A stretch of 64,000 nucleotides of DNA from Shinella sp. SUS2 (GTDB lineage: Bacteria; Pseudomonadota; Alphaproteobacteria; Rhizobiales; Rhizobiaceae). Position 1 is the stretch's first letter. Every line of letters begins with the position of its first letter. The notes under the pieces were generated by a model, which saw nothing but the letters and a program-made list of their open reading frames with translations, had not been told where the DNA came from and did no database searches. Below, one piece after another: positions 34,331 through 43,029 of the stretch. Location: assembly GCF_001262505.1 (NCBI RefSeq), contig NZ_KQ410729.1:62001-126000 (forward strand), given 5' to 3'. The translations under genes and the position numbers were made by a program.

Positions 34331-35116
34331 ATGGCAATACGCACCATCGTATGGGGTGAGAACATCCACGAGCAGACGAACGAGATCGTGCGCTCGATCT
34401 ATCCGGACGGCATGCACACCACCATCGCCGAGGCGTTGAACCGGGATCCGGCGATCAGCGCCACCACCGCGACCCTGCAGGAGGCTGATCACGGCCTCAC
34501 CGAAGCGCGGCTTGCCGAGACGGACGTGCTCGTCTGGTGGGGTCACAAGGACCATGGCGCCGTCAGCGACGAGGTCGTCGAGCGCGTGGCAAGGCGTGTC
34601 TGGGAGGGTATGGGGCTGCTGGTTCTCCATTCCGGCCATTTCTCGAAGATCTTCAAGCGGCTGATGGGGACGCCCTGCGCCTTGAAATGGCGCGAGGCCG
34701 GTGAGCGTGAGCGGCTGTGGGTGATCAACCCGCGCCATCCGATCGCCGAGGGGCTCGGCGAGAACTTCGTGCTGGAGCACGAGGAGATGTATGGCGAGCA
34801 GTTTTCCGTGCCGGAGCCGCTGGAAACGGTGTTCATCTCTTGGTTCGCGGGCGGCGAGGTTTTTCGCTCCGGCATGACCTGGCGCCGCGGCGCCGGCAAC
34901 ATCTTCTATTTCCGCCCGGGCCACGAGACCTACCCCACCTATCACGACGCCATCGTGCAGAAGGTGCTCGCCAATGGCGTGAAGTGGGCTTTCAACCCGC
35001 AGGGCACCTATGGCGCGATCCACGACGCGCCGAACGTGCCGGTCGAAGCGGCCCTGGAGCCGATTGTCGAGCGCGGCCCGAAACTGCATGAAGCCGGCGA
35101 AGCCGGATATCGCTGA
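34331..35116 (+). CDS. thuA: trehalose utilisation protein ThuA
   Basis: A 261-residue ThuA-family protein with a class-I-glutamine-amidotransferase-like fold. Conserved segments are [13 protein letters not shown] at the start, [11 protein letters not shown] near 68, [17 protein letters not shown] near 96, [16 protein letters not shown], and [14 protein letters not shown]. thuAB in Sinorhizobium act on 3-keto forms of trehalose and related disaccharides. It is followed after 7 bases by thuB. The usual thuEFGK importer is not adjacent here. Confidence 0.93.
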   Translation: MAIRTIVWGENIHEQTNEIVRSIYPDGMHTTIAEALNRDPAISATTATLQEADHGLTEARLAETDVLVWWGHKDHGAVSDEVVERVARRVWEGMGLLVLHSGHFSKIFKRLMGTPCALKWREAGERERLWVINPRHPIAEGLGENFVLEHEEMYGEQFSVPEPLETVFISWFAGGEVFRSGMTWRRGAGNIFYFRPGHETYPTYHDAIVQKVLANGVKWAFNPQGTYGAIHDAPNVPVEAALEPIVERGPKLHEAGEAGYR

Positions 35117-35123
35117 GGACACC

Positions 35124-36167
35124 ATGCGCCTGCTTGTTCTTGGAACCGGCGGCATGGCCAACACCCATGCCCAGCACTTTGCCGCGATCGACGGCGTCGA
35201 CCTTGTCGGCGCCGTCGATGTGGACCCTTCGCGCGCCAAGGCCTTTGCCGATACGCACGGCATTCCCAACGTCTTCACCTCGCTGGAGGACGCCATCGCC
35301 TGGAATGGCTTCGACGCCGCCACCAACGTGACGCCCGACCGCGCTCACCACCCGACCACCCTGGCGCTGCTTGCCGCGGGCAAGCATGTGATGTGCGAAA
35401 AGCCGCTTGCAGAAAACTACGTCAAGGCGGACGAGATGGCGCGGGCCGCCGAGGCGTCTGGCCTCGTTACCATGGTGAACCTCACCTATCGCAACGTGGC
35501 GCCGCTACAGAAGGCGCGGGCAATGGTGCTGGCCGGCGAACTCGGTCACGTGCGCCATGTCGAGGCCTCCTATCTGCAGAGCTGGCTCGTCTCCAAGGCC
35601 TGGGGCAACTGGGCGACGGAAAGCCAGTGGCTCTGGCGGCTTTCCACCCGGCATGGCTCGAACGGCGTGCTCGGCGACGTCGGCATCCATATCCTCGATT
35701 TTGCCAGCTATGGCGCGGCGAGCGAGGTGGAGCATGTCTTTGCGCGGCTGCGGGCCTTCGACAAGGCGCCGGACAACCGCATCGGCGAGTATGACCTCGA
35801 CGCCAACGACAGTTTCACCATGACCGTGGACTTTTCCAACGGCGCGCTCGGCGTCATCCACGCAAGCCGCTGGGCGACCGGCCATCTCAACGAACTGCGC
35901 CTGCGCATGCATGGCGACCGCGGCGCGGTCGAGGTCATCCACACGACCGAGGGGTCTCGCCTGCGCGGTTGTCTCGGCGAGGATGTCGAGCAGGCGGTCT
36001 GGCGCGAGCTCGATGCCGGCACGGTGCCGACCAACTACGAGCGTTTTGCTGCTGCGGTGACGAGGGGAGAGCCCGTCGAGCCCGGCTTCCGCCATGCCGC
36101 GGAGCTGCAGAAGGTTCTCGATCTCGCGATCGAGACCGAAAAGGAGCGCTGTGAGCTGAAGGTCTGA
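35124..36167 (+). CDS. thuB: ThuB, Gfo/Idh/MocA-family dehydrogenase
   Basis: A 347-residue NAD(P)-dependent oxidoreductase. The Rossmann motif LVLGTGGMANTHAQHF lies at the start, with the family EKPLAENY near 95 and the C-terminal domain GDVGIHILDFASYGAAS carrying the His usually in the active site. GAGGAC precedes the ATG at 35124. With ThuA it processes trehalose-type disaccharides. Its stop is two bases from the convergent LacI gene. Confidence 0.9.
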   Translation: MRLLVLGTGGMANTHAQHFAAIDGVDLVGAVDVDPSRAKAFADTHGIPNVFTSLEDAIAWNGFDAATNVTPDRAHHPTTLALLAAGKHVMCEKPLAENYVKADEMARAAEASGLVTMVNLTYRNVAPLQKARAMVLAGELGHVRHVEASYLQSWLVSKAWGNWATESQWLWRLSTRHGSNGVLGDVGIHILDFASYGAASEVEHVFARLRAFDKAPDNRIGEYDLDANDSFTMTVDFSNGALGVIHASRWATGHLNELRLRMHGDRGAVEVIHTTEGSRLRGCLGEDVEQAVWRELDAGTVPTNYERFAAAVTRGEPVEPGFRHAAELQKVLDLAIETEKERCELKV

Positions 36168-36169
36168 GT

Positions 36170-37186
36170 TCAGACGGGCGCAGGACCTGTGGAGCCGCGA
36201 ATGCGGAAATCGACGGGCCAGACCTCCTGCAGCGCCTCCGGCGGCTCGCCCTGCAGCCGCCGCAGGACCATGTCGCCGATCCGTTCGCCCGCTGCGCGGA
36301 TCGGTGATTGCGTCGTGGTGACCGAAGGAACGAGATTGTCGGGGCTGAGATAGGGGAAGACGTCGTCATGCGCGATGAGCGAGACGTCTTCTCCCACGGC
36401 AAGCCCCGCGATGCGGATGGCCCGCATGGCGCCGAGCGCCGACATCATGGAGCCGGCAATGACCGCGGTCGGCGGGGCAGGAAGAGCGAGGAAGGCCTGC
36501 ATCAGCCGGAAACCGGTTTCGTCCGTGAACGCGCCCCGGCCGATGAGGGCGGGATCGGCGGCCAGCCCGCGGGCTTTGAGCATCGTGTGGTAGCCACTAT
36601 CGCGGTCCGCGGCAAAGGTGCTGACCGTGTCGCCATTGATGAGCGCGATGCGCCGATGGCCGAGGTCGGCAAGATAGCCCGTCGCCATCTCGATCGCCCC
36701 GAAATTGTCGATGTCGAGAAAGGCGAAGGGCCTGTCCGCCGTGCTGCGCCCATGCACGATGAAGGGCAGGTCCAGCGCCTGGAGGAGCGCGATACGGGCG
36801 TCCGTGCGGCCCGGCGTGTGCACGACCACCGCATCCACCCGCTTGCTGGCGGCGAGCCTTCGGTAGGCGGCCGCCTCGTCCGCTTCCGTTTCGACGGTCG
36901 CGACCAGAATGTCGATGCCGTCCTCCTGCAGCCGCGTGGAGAGCCCGCCCATGAATTCGCTGGAATGCGGCCCGAAGCGCCCGCCGCCCTGGAAGACGAT
37001 GCCGATCGCACCGGCCCGGCCGGTCGCTAGCCGCTGGGCGCTGATGTTCGGCCGATAGCCGAGCCTCTCCGCCGCATCCAGCACGCGCCGGCGTGTTTCG
37101 GGCCGCACTTCCGGATAGCCGCTCATCGCCCGGCTGACGGTGGTCTGTGAAAGGCCGATGCGGGCTGCAAATTCCTTGAGGTTCAT
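36170..37186 (-). CDS. thuR: LacI-family regulator, probable ThuR
   Basis: A 338-residue LacI/GalR regulator. The N-terminal helix-turn-helix MNLKEFAARIGLSQTTVSRA is followed by the hinge region NISAQRLATGRAG and a periplasmic-binding-like sensor domain (MSALGAMRAIRIAGL, LIAHDDVFPYLSPDNL). It converges on thuAB and is the best candidate to bind the dyad at 34291-34306. Orthology with Sinorhizobium thuR is inferred from context, so the symbol is tentative. Confidence 0.8.
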   Translation of the reverse strand: MNLKEFAARIGLSQTTVSRAMSGYPEVRPETRRRVLDAAERLGYRPNISAQRLATGRAGAIGIVFQGGGRFGPHSSEFMGGLSTRLQEDGIDILVATVETEADEAAAYRRLAASKRVDAVVVHTPGRTDARIALLQALDLPFIVHGRSTADRPFAFLDIDNFGAIEMATGYLADLGHRRIALINGDTVSTFAADRDSGYHTMLKARGLAADPALIGRGAFTDETGFRLMQAFLALPAPPTAVIAGSMMSALGAMRAIRIAGLAVGEDVSLIAHDDVFPYLSPDNLVPSVTTTQSPIRAAGERIGDMVLRRLQGEPPEALQEVWPVDFRIRGSTGPAPV

Positions 37187-37520
37187 CCTGCGTCCCTGGC
37201 GCGGCCGGTCTGGTGCGGCCCTTTATGAACCGTCCGATCCGGGGCGGCAAGCCGGTGGCGCGCGCGGTGGGGCAGGGGGCAATCTTCGGAAGGCGAGCGG
37301 TACCGGAGACCGTCTGTTCTGGTTGCAATATCCGACTTGAAATCCACAAATAACACGCTAAGGTAAGAATATTAACGATAAGGTTGTGCCGGGATCGCAT
37401 ATCGCGCCCGTTGATTCGATGTTTCCGACGTGGTGGCCGGCAACGGGCCGTCTCCGCTGCGTTTCCTCCCAGGTGGGTACGGCCTGGACCATATCTGGTG
37501 ATGATTTCCGGGGGAATGTC
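37187..37520. other. intergenic region, no gene seen
   Basis: A 334-base gap between the LacI gene (minus) and a glycosyltransferase gene (plus). The part from 37320 to 37385 is AT-rich and probably holds a promoter; no convincing coding frame, repeat or RNA gene is visible. Confidence 0.5.
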
Positions 37521-38642
37521 ATGCAGGCGGACTTGCCGGCTGCGGCGGGTTCGTCTGCGCGATTGGATCTGCAGCCTCAAAATCTTGGTGCACAGGCGCG
37601 CGGCTGGCTGTGGCGGACGCGGCGCATGCGGCCCAGGGGGCGAGTGGATGGGCCGCTCGTCTATTCCAAAAGGGAGGCCGGCCGCAGGGCCTGTTATCTG
37701 CGTGTCCTGGAGCGCCTGTTCGGCGCGCGCCGGGCCAGCTTGCGCGAGGTGATTTTTTCCCGTGCGCCCATCCTGTTCCTGATGGTGGAGGAGGCTTTCC
37801 TGCTCTATGTCGCGGTCGGCCTCCTGCGTGCGCTCCTTGGGCGGCGGACGGCTGGACTGCTGCTGCGGCCGATGCCGCTTTCGGCCTCCGCCCGTTGCTC
37901 CTGCCGCTGGAAACGGAGCATCCTCGGCTGGCTGAAGCGCTTTCGCTCCATTCACACTTTGACCATCCTTCCCTTCAGCGTGTTCCCGGCCTTTTCCACG
38001 ATCGCGAAGGGCTGGATCTACGATTTCCAGCTTTGGGACCTGACGGATGAAGAGCGGGAGGCGGTGGAGCTGCTGCGCAGCGAGCGACAACCGGGCGAGC
38101 GCCTGGTCCTGACGGCGATCGGCACGCAGAACCGCCGCAAGGGGTTCGACCTCTTCACCGACAGCTATGTGCGCAGCACCGCCCTCCGGGAGCGTTTCCA
38201 GTTCATTTCCTGCGGCAGGATCGAACCTAGGATCGACGCCTATGCAGCGGTCTTCCGCGAGGCGGGCGGGGTTTGCGTGAACCGCAGTGTTACGGATGCC
38301 GAACTGCTCGGGGCCTATGCGGCGAGCGATGCGGTCTGGTGCTTCTACCCGCCCTTCGGCGATCACGCCTCGGGGGTTCTCGGTCGGGCGGCGCAGCTCG
38401 GCATCCCGGCTGTCGTGCGCTATGGTTCGGTCGCGCATCGCCTTTGCATTGTCGAAAACATCCCGCATGTGGCGGCAACGCCGGATGGCATTGCCGAGCA
38501 GCTGGCCGGCCCGCTCCCCCCAAGGGACGAAGCCCGCGGCCGCATCGCCGCCAGCCGTTTCGCCGGGCAGAGCGAGGCAACGCTCCGCACGGCCCTCGGC
38601 CTTGCGGGCCCGGCCGCATCTGACCGTGCCCCGCCGCCGTGA
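37521..38642 (+). CDS. glycosyltransferase-like protein, GT-B type
   Basis: A 373-residue protein with a C-terminal GT-B/GT4-like half: LVLTAIGTQNRRKGFDLFTD near 195, FQFISCGRIEPRIDAY near 225, and a donor-binding-like region DAVWCFYPPFGDHASGVLGR near 285. The N-terminal half has a basic stretch and a hydrophobic segment (ILFLMVEEAFLLYVAVGLL). The ATG at 37521 follows GGGGGAATGTC; the frame opens earlier. It stands alone next to the accessory region. The acceptor is unknown; surface polysaccharide is a guess. Confidence 0.7.
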   Translation: MQADLPAAAGSSARLDLQPQNLGAQARGWLWRTRRMRPRGRVDGPLVYSKREAGRRACYLRVLERLFGARRASLREVIFSRAPILFLMVEEAFLLYVAVGLLRALLGRRTAGLLLRPMPLSASARCSCRWKRSILGWLKRFRSIHTLTILPFSVFPAFSTIAKGWIYDFQLWDLTDEEREAVELLRSERQPGERLVLTAIGTQNRRKGFDLFTDSYVRSTALRERFQFISCGRIEPRIDAYAAVFREAGGVCVNRSVTDAELLGAYAASDAVWCFYPPFGDHASGVLGRAAQLGIPAVVRYGSVAHRLCIVENIPHVAATPDGIAEQLAGPLPPRDEARGRIAASRFAGQSEATLRTALGLAGPAASDRAPPP

Positions 38643-39192
38643 CTCTCTAGCGAAAGGCTTTTTCCGTTGCGGATCGCCGAGGGGTGTTGCGGGCTATTGT
38701 TGTTCCACTTGCTCGATCAAGGCGCGGCAGGGCGAGACAGGCTGCGCGGCCGGACGATCCTGATAGACAAGCTGGATGGCCTCATCGCAGGCTATCTGAA
38801 AGATCGACTACAACAACTGGAGTGCCTCGTAACCATTCTCGACCGTCGCCAAAAAAGCACAATTCGGTCAGCAATTTAGAGAAAAGAAATGGCGCGCCGC
38901 GCTGGGCGATGATGAGAACTATGTCTACGCTATAGCCCTCCTTTAAGCCCGTTCACACCAACTCCTCGTGCCACTAAATCAGCTTTACGCCACAAGGGAG
39001 CACCGCAGCCTGGAAGGATGTAAGTTCCAGGCGAGCACGCCATAAACGAGGTCCGAATTGGGGCCGGTTTCGACAGTCTGGTCGTGCGGTGAAATCGTAA
39101 GAAACGGCCACCCCTCCGCTCTGACATTCATTGGGCGGTGTATTATTAGCTTTCCTTGCTATCGCCTACGGGGCCTTAATCGCCGCCTTCAA
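38643..39192. other. intergenic region holding the left junction of the accessory region
   Basis: About 550 bases with no convincing intact gene. It contains the left-end sequence (38891-38940). Upstream of it, a short frame reading KKAQFGQQFREKK runs into the junction, after stops in the same frame. 38960-39130 has an open minus frame without recognisable similarity. Confidence 0.5.
38891..38940. mobile_element. left-end / attachment-like copy of the accessory elements
   Basis: 39 of 50 bases match 46565-46614, starting at the GGCGC core that in the tRNA copy forms the CCA-proximal end. Both copies read on the plus strand as a short peptide with conservative changes (GDDENYVYAIAL here, GEEDNFIYSIAL there), each ending in a stop soon after. 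I read it as the left end of the first tandem element. Strength: direct comparison within the window; the element model is inference. Confidence 0.55.
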
Positions 39193-39220
39193 TTGACAGT
39201 CCAATAATATCCGCTATTCT
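39193..39220 (+). promoter_or_regulatory. promoter of the ars operon
   Basis: TTGACA (39193-39198), 16-base spacer, TATTCT (39215-39220). The arsR ATG lies six bases later, so the transcript is probably leaderless. Short inverted ATCC/GGAT elements overlap the -10 and could be part of the ArsR site. Confidence 0.65.
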
Positions 39221-39226
39221 GGATGT

Positions 39227-39580
39227 ATGGATAACAACTCAGCTATAGCGGTACTCGGCGCCTTGGCCCAGACCACGCGACTGGAGACTTTCCGGCTTCT
39301 GGTGCGACACGAGCCTGACGGCATTCCGGCCGGCGAGCTGGCCCGCCTCATCGATGTGCCGCAGAACACCATGTCTGCGCATCTTGCGACACTGTCGCGG
39401 GCAGGCCTGGTCACGAGCGAGCGGCAGAGCCGGTCGATCATTTACCGCGCCGATCTCAACGGCTTGCGTGAACTGACGCTGTTCCTCCTGAAGGACTGCT
39501 GCGGTGGATCGACGGAGCTTTGCGCCCCGCTGATCGCCGAGCTGACGCCGTGCTGCGGCACGGAGGCGAAGGTGTCATGA
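39227..39580 (+). CDS. arsR: ArsR-family arsenic-responsive repressor
   Basis: A 117-residue winged-helix repressor: ALAQTTRLETFRLLVRHEP, recognition helix VPQNTMSAHLATLSRAGL, wing ERQSRSIIYRA. Three cysteine sites near the C-terminus (KDCCGG, ELCAPL, TPCCGT) fit the As(III)-binding arrangement of the A. ferrooxidans-type ArsR rather than the R773 helix-4 type. It is the first gene of the ars operon and overlaps the acetyltransferase gene by ATGA. Confidence 0.93.
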   Translation: MDNNSAIAVLGALAQTTRLETFRLLVRHEPDGIPAGELARLIDVPQNTMSAHLATLSRAGLVTSERQSRSIIYRADLNGLRELTLFLLKDCCGGSTELCAPLIAELTPCCGTEAKVS

Positions 39581-40017
39581 GCACCATCAGGCTGGAGCAG
39601 ATCACAGGCAGCGATGCTGACCTCAAGATGGCGTTGACGGACGCCCGTCTACCCACCGACGACATTGAGGATGGCGGCCGCACCTTCTTTAAGGCGCTGT
39701 CAGCGGATGGCCGGATCGTTGGCTTCTCCGGCGTTGAGCGCTGCGATGGTGATTACCTCCTCCGCTCGGTCGTCGTGCATCCGGATCGGCGCGGAACCGG
39801 CCTAGGGAAAGCCGTCGTCGAGGCGACGGTTGCCAGTCTCGACCCTGGCAGCGGCGTCTTCCTCGCAACGACGAGCGCGGCGCCGTTCTTCGCGCGCCTC
39901 GGATTTTCTGAAGTCCGGCGGGACAGCGTCCCTGCTGCGGTGCTGGCGACCCGCCAGCTTTCCTCCATTTGCCCATCATCGGCGACTATCATGAGGCTCA
40001 CCAGGCCGCCGACCTAA
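39577..40017 (+). CDS. arsN: GNAT acetyltransferase of the ars operon, ArsN-like
   Basis: A 146-residue GNAT protein. The acetyl-CoA-binding segment is SVVVHPDRRGTGLGKAVVEA near residue 67, and the C-terminal motif is SAAPFFARLGFSEVRRD. It overlaps arsR by ATGA and precedes arsC by 15 bases. ArsN-type proteins in ars operons acetylate organoarsenicals such as arsinothricin or the herbicide phosphinothricin. This one looks closer to the ArsN2 group, but the substrate is not decided by sequence. Confidence 0.82.
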   Translation: MSTIRLEQITGSDADLKMALTDARLPTDDIEDGGRTFFKALSADGRIVGFSGVERCDGDYLLRSVVVHPDRRGTGLGKAVVEATVASLDPGSGVFLATTSAAPFFARLGFSEVRRDSVPAAVLATRQLSSICPSSATIMRLTRPPT

Positions 40018-40032
40018 CCATGGACCACGACC

Positions 40033-40560
40033 ATGACCGACAAGACCTACAACGTGCTGTTCCTCTGCACGGGCAATTCCGCTCGTTCTATTCTCGCCGA
40101 ATCCATCCTCAACAACGAGGGTGGCGGACGGTTCAAAGCCTTCTCCGCCGGCAGCCAGCCGAAGGGCGAAGTCAACCCGCACGCCCTGACGGAACTCGAA
40201 GCGCTCGGCTATCCATCGATGGGCTTTTCGTCGAAAAGCTGGGACGTCTTCGCTGAGCTAGGCGCGCCGCAAATGGACTTCATCTTCACGGTCTGCGACA
40301 GCGCCGCCGGCGAACCCTGCCCGGTCTGGATCGGCCATCCGATGACAGCCCATTGGGGCGTCGAGGATCCGGCCTCCGTCGTCGGCTCCGACGTGGAGAT
40401 CCAACGTGCCTTCGCCCAGGCCGCCCGCTTCCTCAAGAACGGGATCATGGCCTTCATCAATCTCCCGCTTGCCTCGATCGATCGCATGGCGCTGGAGACC
40501 AGGCTGCGGCAGATCGGTGCGATGGAGGGCACGACCAGCCCCGCAGGAAAGTTCGCCTGA
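40033..40560 (+). CDS. arsC: arsenate reductase, low-molecular-weight phosphatase type
   Basis: A 175-residue LMW-PTP-like ArsC. The catalytic CX5R loop is FLCTGNSARS near residue 11. Later parts include SAGSQPKGEVNP and FIFTVCDSAAGEPCPVW with two Cys of the redox relay. Reduces As(V) to As(III), probably with thioredoxin or glutaredoxin. Its TGA overlaps the acr3 ATG by one base. Confidence 0.93.
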   Translation: MTDKTYNVLFLCTGNSARSILAESILNNEGGGRFKAFSAGSQPKGEVNPHALTELEALGYPSMGFSSKSWDVFAELGAPQMDFIFTVCDSAAGEPCPVWIGHPMTAHWGVEDPASVVGSDVEIQRAFAQAARFLKNGIMAFINLPLASIDRMALETRLRQIGAMEGTTSPAGKFA

Positions 40561-41618
40561 TGTCCACATTCGAACGCTATCTCACCATCTGGGTCTTCCT
40601 CTGCATCATCGTCGGCGTGGCCCTTGGCCATCTCATGCCCGGTCTCTTCCAGGTCGTCGGCGCAGCCGAGATCGCCAAGGTGAACATCCCCGTCGCGATT
40701 CTGATCTGGCTGATGATCGTCCCGATGCTGCTGAAGATCGATTTCCGGTCGCTGGCGCAGGTCGGCACTTACTGGCGCGGCATCGGCGTGACCCTGTTCA
40801 TCAACTGGGCGATCAAGCCGTTCTCGATGGCGCTGCTCGGCTGGCTGTTCATCGGCTGGCTGTTCCGCCCCTATCTGCCCACCGATCAGATCGACTCCTA
40901 CATCGCCGGCCTGATCATCCTAGCCGCTGCACCCTGCACGGCCATGGTCTTCGTCTGGAGCAACCTGACACGCGGCGAACCGCTGTTCACCTTGTCGCAG
41001 GTCGCGCTGAATGACGCGATCATGGTCGTCGCCTTCGCGCCGATCGTCGGCCTACTGCTCGGCCTTTCCGCCATTACCGTGCCGTGGGACACGCTTGTCC
41101 TGTCGGTTGCCCTCTACATCGTCGTGCCCGTCATCATCGCGCAGGTCATCCGCCGCCGGCTTACGGCTGATGGAACAACGCGGGCGCTGGATGGAATGCT
41201 CGCGAAGCTGCAACCCATCTCGCTGGTGGCGCTTCTGGCAACGCTCGTCCTGCTCTTCGCCTTCCAGGGCGAACAGATCATCGCCCAGCCCGCCGTCATC
41301 GGCTTGCTCGCCATCCCGATCCTGATTCAGGTCTATTTCAACTCCGGCCTCGCCTATCTCTTGAACCGGATAACCGGCGAACAGCATTGCGTTGCCGGTC
41401 CGTCGGCTCTGATCGGGGCCAGCAACTTCTTCGAGCTCGCGGTCGCGGCCGCCATCAGCCTGTTCGGCTTCCAGTCCGGCGCAGCACTCGCCACCGTCGT
41501 CGGCGTGCTGATCGAGGCTCCGGTGATGTTGTCGGTCGTGTGGATCGTGAACCGCTCGAAGGATTGGTACGAGGCTGCCCCCGCCGTTTCCCGAACCACC
41601 GTCACCGAAAGGCACTGA
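40560..41618 (+). CDS. acr3: arsenite efflux transporter ACR3
   Basis: A 352-residue Acr3-family transporter with about ten helices. Conserved features are VNIPVAILIWLMIVPMLLKI near residue 40 and the essential Cys in ILAAAPCTAMVFVWSNLTRG near 118, plus the ALIGASNFFELAVAAAISLF segment late in the protein. It exports As(III) made by the two ArsC enzymes. Its ATG shares one base with the arsC stop codon, and the second arsC gene follows after two bases. Confidence 0.95.
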   Translation: MSTFERYLTIWVFLCIIVGVALGHLMPGLFQVVGAAEIAKVNIPVAILIWLMIVPMLLKIDFRSLAQVGTYWRGIGVTLFINWAIKPFSMALLGWLFIGWLFRPYLPTDQIDSYIAGLIILAAAPCTAMVFVWSNLTRGEPLFTLSQVALNDAIMVVAFAPIVGLLLGLSAITVPWDTLVLSVALYIVVPVIIAQVIRRRLTADGTTRALDGMLAKLQPISLVALLATLVLLFAFQGEQIIAQPAVIGLLAIPILIQVYFNSGLAYLLNRITGEQHCVAGPSALIGASNFFELAVAAAISLFGFQSGAALATVVGVLIEAPVMLSVVWIVNRSKDWYEAAPAVSRTTVTERH

Positions 41619-41620
41619 CC

Positions 41621-42043
41621 ATGGATGCCATTATCTACCATAACCCGTCCTGCGGAACATCCCGCAACACGCTGGAGCTGATCCGCGCGGCCGGGATCGA
41701 ACCGATCGTTGTCGAATATCTCCAGGAGCCGCCGGCGCGGGAGCAGCTTGCGACGATGATTGCAGATGCCGGCCTGACGGTTCGCGAAGCCATCCGCGAG
41801 AAGGGCACTCCCTACGCCGAACTTGGCCTCGACAACCCCGACCTGACCGACGACCAGTTGCTCGACGCAATGATCGCGACGCCGATCCTGATCAACCGCC
41901 CCTTCGTCGTGACACCGCTCGGCACCCGTCTCGCTCGCCCGTCCGAGATCGCCCTCGACATCCTGCCCGATACTTTCAAGGGGCCGTTCTTCAAGGAGGA
42001 TGGGGAACAGATCCTCGACCAGGAAGGAAAGCGCATTGCCTGA
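41621..42043 (+). CDS. arsC: arsenate reductase, glutaredoxin-dependent type
   Basis: A 140-residue ArsC of the R773 type: [18 protein letters not shown] with catalytic Cys near residue 11, and the arginine set in [19 protein letters not shown] second, unrelated arsenate reductase in the same operon as the phosphatase-type enzyme. It is two bases after acr3 and overlaps arsH by eight bases. Confidence 0.94.
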   Translation: MDAIIYHNPSCGTSRNTLELIRAAGIEPIVVEYLQEPPAREQLATMIADAGLTVREAIREKGTPYAELGLDNPDLTDDQLLDAMIATPILINRPFVVTPLGTRLARPSEIALDILPDTFKGPFFKEDGEQILDQEGKRIA

Positions 42044-42746
42044 CACATTCCCCCCATTGCAGGGCGACCACCTGTATTCGATCGATCTCGATGCCCTTCG
42101 CCCGGCCTTCTCGACGCATAAGCCACGCATCCTGATCCTCTATGGCTCGCTGCGCGAGATCTCGTATAGCCGTCTGCTTGCCTTCGAAGCCCGCCGGTTG
42201 CTCGAACGGCTTGGATGCGAGGTCCGGATCTTCGACCCGAAGGGCCTGCCGCTCCCGGATGAAGCGCCAGTGACCCACCCGAAGGTGCAAGAGCTGCGCG
42301 AGCTTTCGCATTGGTCGGAGGGGCAGGTCTGGGTGAGCCCGGAACGCCATGGCGCGATGACCGGCATCATGAAGTCCCAGATCGACTGGATTCCACTCTC
42401 GGTCGGGTCGGTTCGGCCGACACAGGGCAAGACGCTCGCCGTCATGGAGGTCTCGGGCGGTAGCCAGTCCTTCAATGCCGTGAACCAGATGCGCATCCTC
42501 GGTCGCTGGATGCGGATGATCACCATCCCCAACCAGTCCTCTGTCGCCAAGGCCTATCAGGAATTCGACGCCGATGGTCGGATGAAGCCCTCGTCCTACT
42601 ACGACCGGGTAGCGGACGTCTGCGAGGAGCTTGTGAAGTTCACTATCCTCACGCGCGACGCGTCCGCCTATCTCACCGACCGTTACAGCGAGCGGAAGGA
42701 ACAGGTGGCCGAGCTTGAGAAGCGTGTATCGTTGAGGTCGATTTAG
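42036..42746 (+). CDS. arsH: ArsH, NADPH-dependent FMN reductase / organoarsenical oxidase
   Basis: A 236-residue flavodoxin-like protein: [20 protein letters not shown] (FMN-phosphate loop) and [20 protein letters not shown], typical of ArsH. The likely start is a TTG at 42036 with AGGAAGGA eight bases upstream; an in-frame ATG at 42000 lies within arsC. ArsH oxidises trivalent methylarsenicals or protects from oxidative stress. Last gene of the ars operon. Confidence 0.93.
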   Translation: MPDTFPPLQGDHLYSIDLDALRPAFSTHKPRILILYGSLREISYSRLLAFEARRLLERLGCEVRIFDPKGLPLPDEAPVTHPKVQELRELSHWSEGQVWVSPERHGAMTGIMKSQIDWIPLSVGSVRPTQGKTLAVMEVSGGSQSFNAVNQMRILGRWMRMITIPNQSSVAKAYQEFDADGRMKPSSYYDRVADVCEELVKFTILTRDASAYLTDRYSERKEQVAELEKRVSLRSI

Positions 42747-42870
42747 CATGGCCTCCAGCCGTCTGGTCGCCAACGACAGTGATGGTGCGCTTTCCGGGAT
42801 AAGGGAAACGTCAACGCAGCCATCGCCGTGTGGTGTTCGCTCGCAGGGCAGCGTGATATAAGAGGAATCC

Positions 42871-42890
42871 GGGTCGACTAAATTCGACCC
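42871..42890. other. dyad in the arsH-eamA gap
   Basis: GGGTCGA-CTAAAT-TCGACCC, exact 7-base arms. No T-run, so it could be an operator or a weak hairpin. The rest of 42747-43029 shows nothing recognisable. Confidence 0.35.
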
Positions 42891-43029
42891 GCTGGTATGC
42901 CACAGCAACGGGTATCCAAGGTAATATGAGCAAACGTCCCCAAAGACTGCCTTCGTACGATCGGTGTGACGACGACGCCTAGCTCTCGGCGTCCCGCAAC
43001 CTTCGTCTGAACCTTCTTTGGAGATAGTC

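Noticed and set aside
37521..38642. Glycosyltransferase gene as part of the mobile region
   Set aside because: It lies left of the left-end copy at 38891 and has base composition like the flanking core genes.
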